A stretch of DNA of 64,000 nucleotides. It comes from JAPPHA01 sp964291635 (GTDB lineage Bacteria > Pseudomonadota > Alphaproteobacteria > Rhodobacterales > Rhodobacteraceae). This document shows positions 59,899 through 64,000 of the stretch, one piece after another; position 1 is the stretch's first letter; each line of letters begins with the position of its first letter. The notes beneath the pieces are model-generated. The model did no database searches and was not told the origin of the DNA. It saw only the letters and a program-made list of their open reading frames with translations. The position numbers and the translations under genes were made by a program. The stretch is from contig OZ219890.1 in the NCBI GenBank assembly GCA_964291635.2, positions 992,001 through 1,056,000 on the forward strand. The letters are read 5' to 3'.

Positions 59899-60918
59899 CT
59901 AGTCTCTCAATGTCGCCACGTATTTCAGGCGGAGCTGGTCGGCGATCACGGCCAGGATCAGCAGCGCGCCCAGGACGACCGTCTGCAGGTAGCTTTCGAT
60001 CCGGGCGAGGTTCATCCCGTTCTGAACCAGGCCGATGAAGAGTGCGCCGAGCACGACGTTTTCCAGCCGCCCGACTCCTCCGCGCAAGCTGACCCCGGCA
60101 ATGACGCAGGCTGCAATCGATTCCAGCGGCATCGACGCGCCGATGTTGGCTTCTCCCGTGTCCAGCCGGGCGGTCAGCAGCATTCCCGCCACGGCGGCGA
60201 AGAACGCGCAGAGCACGTAGGTAAGGAAGAGTATGCCGCGCGTGTTGATTCCCGACAGCGACGCTGCCTTGAGATTGCCGCCCACCGCATAGAAATGCCG
60301 GCCATAAGGCGTGCGGTACAGGAAGATGTAAAGCACGAGCACCAGAAAGGCAGCCACCAGGACCGGCGCGGGAATCCCAAGGAGACTTCCGAAGCCGAAC
60401 GTGTCACCGAATTCGATGGGCATTCCGTAGACGGGCACGCCGCCCGTCAGGTACAGCGCGATGCCGAACCCCACCGACGCCATGCCCAGCGACATCATGA
60501 AGGGCGAGACATTGAAAAAGGCCACTCCGAAACCATTCATCACGCCGATCGACGTGCCGGCCGCGATCCCGGCGAGACAACCGATTGTGATGGATAGCCA
60601 GACGGCGTCCGGCATTGCCCCGTAGACAGCTGCCATGGCCATGGCGCCCGCCACCGAAGCCAGCGCGAGGATCGTGCCGACCGACAGGTCGAACCCGCCG
60701 GTCAGCAGCGCCAGCATCTGCCCGATGGATACGATTGTCAGGTAGACCGACTGCCTGAGCACGTTCGTCAGGTTACGCAGAGTCAGGAAGTTCTCGGACA
60801 TCAGCGTGAAGATCACGAGAGCGGCCAGCAGCAGGAAGGGCAGAATGCCCAGCCTGACAAAGGCCCGCTTGAGAATGAGAGCGACGGCACTCCCGGCTGT
60901 CCTGTCCTTGGCCATCAA
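59899..60918 (-). CDS. CUT2-type ABC transporter permease, RbsC-like
   Basis: 339 residues, eight or more membrane helices (AFVRLGILPFLLLAALVIFT, IVSIGQMLALLTGGFDLSVG, TILALASVAGAMAMAAVYGA). The loop GGFDLSVG and the later NIGASMPLESIAACVIAGVS, LRGGVGRLENVVLGALFIGL are RbsC-family landmarks. The start overlaps the ATPase stop as ATGA (60915-60918). Part of the transporter preceding pxpA. Confidence 0.92.
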   Translation of the reverse strand: MMAKDRTAGSAVALILKRAFVRLGILPFLLLAALVIFTLMSENFLTLRNLTNVLRQSVYLTIVSIGQMLALLTGGFDLSVGTILALASVAGAMAMAAVYGAMPDAVWLSITIGCLAGIAAGTSIGVMNGFGVAFFNVSPFMMSLGMASVGFGIALYLTGGVPVYGMPIEFGDTFGFGSLLGIPAPVLVAAFLVLVLYIFLYRTPYGRHFYAVGGNLKAASLSGINTRGILFLTYVLCAFFAAVAGMLLTARLDTGEANIGASMPLESIAACVIAGVSLRGGVGRLENVVLGALFIGLVQNGMNLARIESYLQTVVLGALLILAVIADQLRLKYVATLRD

Positions 60919-62411
60919 CCTCCCTCTCGTTCAAAGAAATGCGCCAGGACCGCCTCCTCGGTGAGGTCCGCCTCATGGAGTTCCGCCTGTACCCGCCCGT
61001 GGTAGAACACGTAGACCCTGTCGGAGAGGTGGAGGATTTCAGGCAGGTCGGACGAGACAAGGACGATCGCCACGCCCTGGCGCGCACGTTCCACGATGAA
61101 TTCGTAAATCGCCGCGCGGGTTCCCACATCGACACCGACCGTTGGTTCGTCGAACGCGATCAGGCGATATTCGCGCGTGAGGCTGCGGGCCAGCATCACC
61201 TTCTGCTGATTGCCGCCCGAGAACTGGTCCGCCCTTCGCTCGATCTGCCGGGGCTGGAGATTTATCCGGTCGGCCAGTTCGCCGGCGAACTTCCGTTCAC
61301 CGCCCGGGGTCAACACGGGGCCATGTGAAAACGGCCTTGTGTCCAGCGCGGGCAGCGCGATGTTCTCGCGCGCCGGGCGCATCATCATCAGCCCCTCGGT
61401 GCGCCGGTCGGGGGGCAGGTAGAGGAACCCGTCCCGGATATTCTTCCCGGGCCCCTGGCCGGTGGAATCACGACCGAGATACCGCACTTGCCCTGCGGCA
61501 ATCGCCGTGGCGCCGAAAGCTGCCTGCAGCAGTTCGGACTTTCCCGAGCCGACCAGGCCCGCCAGCCCCACGATTTCGCCTGCACGCACCTGCAGCGAAA
61601 CGTCCGCAACCGTGCCGTCGCGCGTCGTGAGGTCTTCGATCGTCAGCACCACGTCGCCCGCCGGTCGTGCGGCTCGCGCGGGGAAGATCTCGCCCACTTC
61701 GCGACCGGTCATCAGCTGAACCAGGCTGTTCTCCGAAGCTTCCCGTGCATCGACCGTGTCGATGTACCGTCCATCTCTCAGCACCGTGATCCGGGTACCG
61801 ACCTGCCGGATTTCCGCCATCCGGTGGGTGATGTAGACAATGCCGATACCGCGCGCAGTCAATTCACCGATCAGTTTGAAGAGCTGGTCCGTCTCGTGGT
61901 TGGTCAGCGACGCCGTCGGTTCGTCCAGGATCAGCACCGACAGGTCGGACCGGAATGCCTTGGCAATCTCCACCATCTGCTGTTCCGCCCGGGTAAGGTG
62001 ATCAACGCGGGTCGCCGGGGCGACGCGGAAATCGAGTTCATCCAGAATCTCCTGCGCGTGCTCGCGGTTGCGGCGCCGGTCCAGGAATGCACCTTTTCTG
62101 GATTCCGCACCGAGAAAGAGGTTTTCCTCTACCGTCATCTGCGGAATCAGCGAAAATTCCTGGAAAACCGCCGATATTCCCAGATCACGCGCGTCGTTGA
62201 CCGAATGGAGCGCGACAGGCTGGTTCCTGAAACGGAGCGTGCCCGATGTGGGCTGCACGGCGCCCGCGAGGATCGAGATCAGGGTCGACTTGCCGGCACC
62301 GTTTTCTCCGAAGAGCACGTGCACTTCGCCTGCCCTGAGATCGAAATCCACGGCATCCAGCGCGCGCACCCCGGGATAGTCCTTGGTGACGGAGCAGGCA
62401 GCGATCAGCAC
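60915..62411 (-). CDS. CUT2-type ABC transporter ATPase, RbsA-like
   Basis: 498 residues, two ABC domains. First: Walker A GENGAGKST, HLTRAEQQMVEIAKAFRSD signature, VLILDEPTASL Walker B. Second: LVGSGKSELLQAAFG, QFSGGNQQKVMLARSLTRE, LIAFDEPTVGVDVGTRAAIY. It begins at a GTG 47 bases after the binding-protein gene. Energises uptake by the permease next to it. Intact. Confidence 0.93.
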   Translation of the reverse strand: MLIAACSVTKDYPGVRALDAVDFDLRAGEVHVLFGENGAGKSTLISILAGAVQPTSGTLRFRNQPVALHSVNDARDLGISAVFQEFSLIPQMTVEENLFLGAESRKGAFLDRRRNREHAQEILDELDFRVAPATRVDHLTRAEQQMVEIAKAFRSDLSVLILDEPTASLTNHETDQLFKLIGELTARGIGIVYITHRMAEIRQVGTRITVLRDGRYIDTVDAREASENSLVQLMTGREVGEIFPARAARPAGDVVLTIEDLTTRDGTVADVSLQVRAGEIVGLAGLVGSGKSELLQAAFGATAIAAGQVRYLGRDSTGQGPGKNIRDGFLYLPPDRRTEGLMMMRPARENIALPALDTRPFSHGPVLTPGGERKFAGELADRINLQPRQIERRADQFSGGNQQKVMLARSLTREYRLIAFDEPTVGVDVGTRAAIYEFIVERARQGVAIVLVSSDLPEILHLSDRVYVFYHGRVQAELHEADLTEEAVLAHFFEREGG

Positions 62412-62458
62412 CTCGCCCGCGGTTACTGGAACTGGAGACGCAATGACCGGTGCGTACC

Positions 62459-63538
62459 CTATTCGACCGTGAACACCGGGCGGAATCCTTCCGGCGCCAG
62501 GGTCGAAGACGGATCGAACTCGCCGTGATTTTCCTGTGTCACCACGTAGAGCGCAGGTCCCGCGTGCATGACATGGTCTTCACCTTCCAGGATGCGTACC
62601 GCCTGGTCGATCGCGATCCGGCCCTGGATCACGGGCGAGTCGGTCGGCGCGGCGAGTATCTGGCCTCGCGCGATTCCCCTGTCGACGCCGGGCGTGTAAT
62701 AGTACGAGATTACCTTGACCTGGTCAGACAACCCGCGCGCGCGCAGGATCGGCACCGCGGCTTCCGCCGTCACCGCCGTTCCGACAATGTAGCCGAGGTC
62801 CGGATGTGTCTCGAGCGTGTCCTCGACCAGCTTGGCCTGCACTTCCTTTCCGGTGTCGCCGTATTTCGTGTCGACCAGATCCACGGCGCTGCCCTCGATT
62901 GCTCCCGCGAAGCCCGCGTTGCCCGCCTCGACCCAACCGGCTCCAGCCGGTCCGGGGAACCATGCGGCCTTGACCGCGTCGCTGCCACCGGGATGCCGTC
63001 CGGCGAGGAACTCGCCCGCCTTTGCGCCCATCTCGCCGAACGAGACCAGCGATTTTGCCGACAGCTGGGTCGATGACATGCCGTTGATCACGTCGATCAC
63101 CGGAATGTCCTTGGCCCGTATTTCGCCAACGAGGTTGTTCAGCCCGTCATATGAGATCGCCCCGATGATCACCGCGTCGGCCCCGGCCGAAACGCAATCT
63201 TCGATCTGGGAAATCTGGGTGTTGAGTTCCGTGTACCCGCCAGCCTCAACCACGGTAGCGGCGACGCCCAGACGCCCCGCCTCGGCGACCACGCCATAAT
63301 CGACACCCAGCCAGTAGGCATCCTTCATGTGCGGGAATGAAATGCAGAGATCCCATTTCTGGCTGGCCTTTTCCAGCGGCACGTAATCCTGGTCGGTGCG
63401 CGGGCTGGACATGTCGAACGGGGGGTCCCAGACCTCGACCGTATAGGGATACCATTCTTCGGCCTGCGCTGCCGTGCCGAACCACAACGCCAGCGCCAGC
63501 GCGGAAGATCCCGGTAGTAGTGTGTGCGAAGTTTTCAT
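62459..63538 (-). CDS. TorT-like periplasmic binding protein
   Basis: 359 residues with signal peptide (SALALALWFGTAAQA) and GGGAGGAAGAC ribosome site. The mature protein begins EEWYPYTVEVWDPPFDMSSP and has WDLCISFPHMKDAYWLGVDY, DCVSAGADAVIIGAISYDGL and GTAVTAEAAVPILRARGLSD, a LacI-type binding fold close to TorT. TorT senses TMAO in enterics, but here the gene heads an ABC transporter operon, so it more likely delivers a substrate for import. First gene of the pxp operon. Confidence 0.88.
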   Translation of the reverse strand: MKTSHTLLPGSSALALALWFGTAAQAEEWYPYTVEVWDPPFDMSSPRTDQDYVPLEKASQKWDLCISFPHMKDAYWLGVDYGVVAEAGRLGVAATVVEAGGYTELNTQISQIEDCVSAGADAVIIGAISYDGLNNLVGEIRAKDIPVIDVINGMSSTQLSAKSLVSFGEMGAKAGEFLAGRHPGGSDAVKAAWFPGPAGAGWVEAGNAGFAGAIEGSAVDLVDTKYGDTGKEVQAKLVEDTLETHPDLGYIVGTAVTAEAAVPILRARGLSDQVKVISYYYTPGVDRGIARGQILAAPTDSPVIQGRIAIDQAVRILEGEDHVMHAGPALYVVTQENHGEFDPSSTLAPEGFRPVFTVE

Positions 63539-63840
63539 GTCTTCCTCCCAGGGACAGATTTCAGATGCGTGCCTTCAGGGCTATCTGCAGGGAAGTGTGA
63601 CCGCGTTCGATCAAATTGTAAAATACGAACATTATGTAACTAAATTCTTATTAATTGATATAAAGGTGCCTGGAGCAATTCCCATGGTACGCCGCGACAA
63701 GGCTTTTACATGTCTTCTATCTATCTATATCCGAATGAAAATATCGAATATCTCTTGCCTGGTTGCGGCTTGCGGTGGGCCAATCGTGAACCTATGCTGC
63801 ATTATGAAAAATAGAAAAAGGTAATCCCGGATATCGAGTA
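63539..63840. promoter_or_regulatory. Divergent, AT-rich promoter region between LysR and pxp operon
   Basis: About 300 bases, far more AT-rich than the neighbours from 63600 onward, separating two divergent genes. LysR regulators usually bind such shared regions and control both sides. Candidate box-like segments occur (ATATCCGAATGAAAATATCG at 63727-63746), but I cannot define the sites exactly. Confidence 0.55.
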
Positions 63841-64000
63841 ATGAAACAACCTTCCCTGCGCCAAATCCGTTACTTTATCGCCGTCGCGAATGCCGGACAG
63901 GTCTCCCGCGCGGCCAAGGAACTCAATGTCTCGCAATCCGCGTTGACGACGGCGATAAAGCAACTTGAGGAAACCATCGGGACTCCCCTGTTTGTCCGGC
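63841..64000 (+). CDS. LysR-family regulator, cut by window end
   Basis: 53 codons visible from the ATG at 63841: MKQPSLRQIRYFIAVANAGQ, VSRAAKELNVSQSALTTAIK, QLEETIGTPLFVR. This is the N-terminal LysR helix-turn-helix with its first linker strand. It diverges from the transporter-5-oxoprolinase operon and is its likely activator; the effector domain lies outside the window. Confidence 0.9.
   Translation, partial: MKQPSLRQIRYFIAVANAGQVSRAAKELNVSQSALTTAIKQLEETIGTPLFVR

Noticed and set aside
61488..62528. 346-codon plus-strand frame
   Set aside because: Antisense to the ABC ATPase, which has all nucleotide-binding motifs.
1..64000. CRISPR array
   Set aside because: No regularly spaced repeats of suitable length were seen, and no cas genes.
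1..64000. tRNA or rRNA genes
   Set aside because: No cloverleaf with a conserved TTCGA-type arm or rRNA-like stretch was noticed; a covariance-model search would be needed to exclude a tRNA.

Overview
The window looks like a high-GC alphaproteobacterial chromosome (Rhodobacterales/Rhodospirillales-like is my best guess). The signs are a relic of the alphaproteobacterial ftsK-lolA neighbourhood, an IalB-like secreted protein, CUT2-type ABC transporters with TorT-like and XylF-like binding proteins, and a 5-oxoprolinase operon. It is unusually rich in insertion-sequence debris, toxin-antitoxin (TA) modules and broken genes. Many genes are split by single-base frameshifts, several in or beside short homopolymers. 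This means either genuine decay, as in a host-associated lineage, or uncorrected indels in the assembly. I cannot separate the two from the sequence alone, and I mark each case.

Layout. (1) 0-6 kb: a HigBA module cut by the window edge, an IS1634-family transposase, a GIY-YIG protein, a decayed inverted copy of the 5' part of the sensor kinase found at 47-49.6 kb, and IS ends. (2) 6.2-24.6 kb: a defence island. It holds three AbiEi/AbiEii (type IV TA-like) pairs, a TIR-like gene whose 3' end is cut by a second IS1634 copy, a short prokaryotic Argonaute with its TIR-APAZ partner (a SPARTA system), a second TIR-like gene, a DUF4062 protein, a gamma-glutamylcyclotransferase beside a zinc-ribbon protein, a Schlafen/AlbA_2 protein and a DUF433/DUF5615 TA pair. 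The second AbiE pair, TIR-APAZ and Argonaute overlap end to end on the minus strand, so they read as one translationally coupled operon. (3) 24.7-33 kb: transposase relics, a 5'-truncated TnpB, an HU-domain fusion next to a TPR protein, a truncated isochorismatase and a RelE/Xre TA module. (4) 33-38 kb: an apparently intact CUT2 sugar ABC transporter operon (ATPase, XylH-like permease, binding protein), a strong terminator, then an IclR regulator. (5) 38-44.1 kb: dead or damaged TA modules (RelE/Xre, PIN/HTH, RelE/HigA) between IS4, ISKra4 and IS256 relics and a broken DUF3991/Toprim gene. (6) 44.3-55.5 kb: a secreted trypsin-like protease, LolA, an FtsK C-terminal fragment, a single-chain sensor kinase/response regulator, a LysR regulator, an IalB-like protein, an exported-protein/TnpB chimera, a family-2 glycosyltransferase and another kinase relic. 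(7) 55.5-63.8 kb: one minus-strand operon coding a CUT2-type ABC transporter (TorT-like binding protein, ATPase, permease) followed by pxpA, a biotin carrier, a biotin carboxylase, pxpB and pxpC. A LysR gene diverges from it and runs off the window.

How the genes fit together. In SPARTA systems the guide-loaded Argonaute activates TIR-APAZ NADase on plasmid or phage DNA. Here the TIR domain carries a frameshift between its FISHA and PEDN motifs and the coupled AbiEii is also frameshifted, so whether the island works depends on confirming those bases. The right-hand operon couples import of a small solute by an ABC transporter to ATP-dependent opening of 5-oxoproline or a related lactam. The LysR gene is the obvious candidate regulator.
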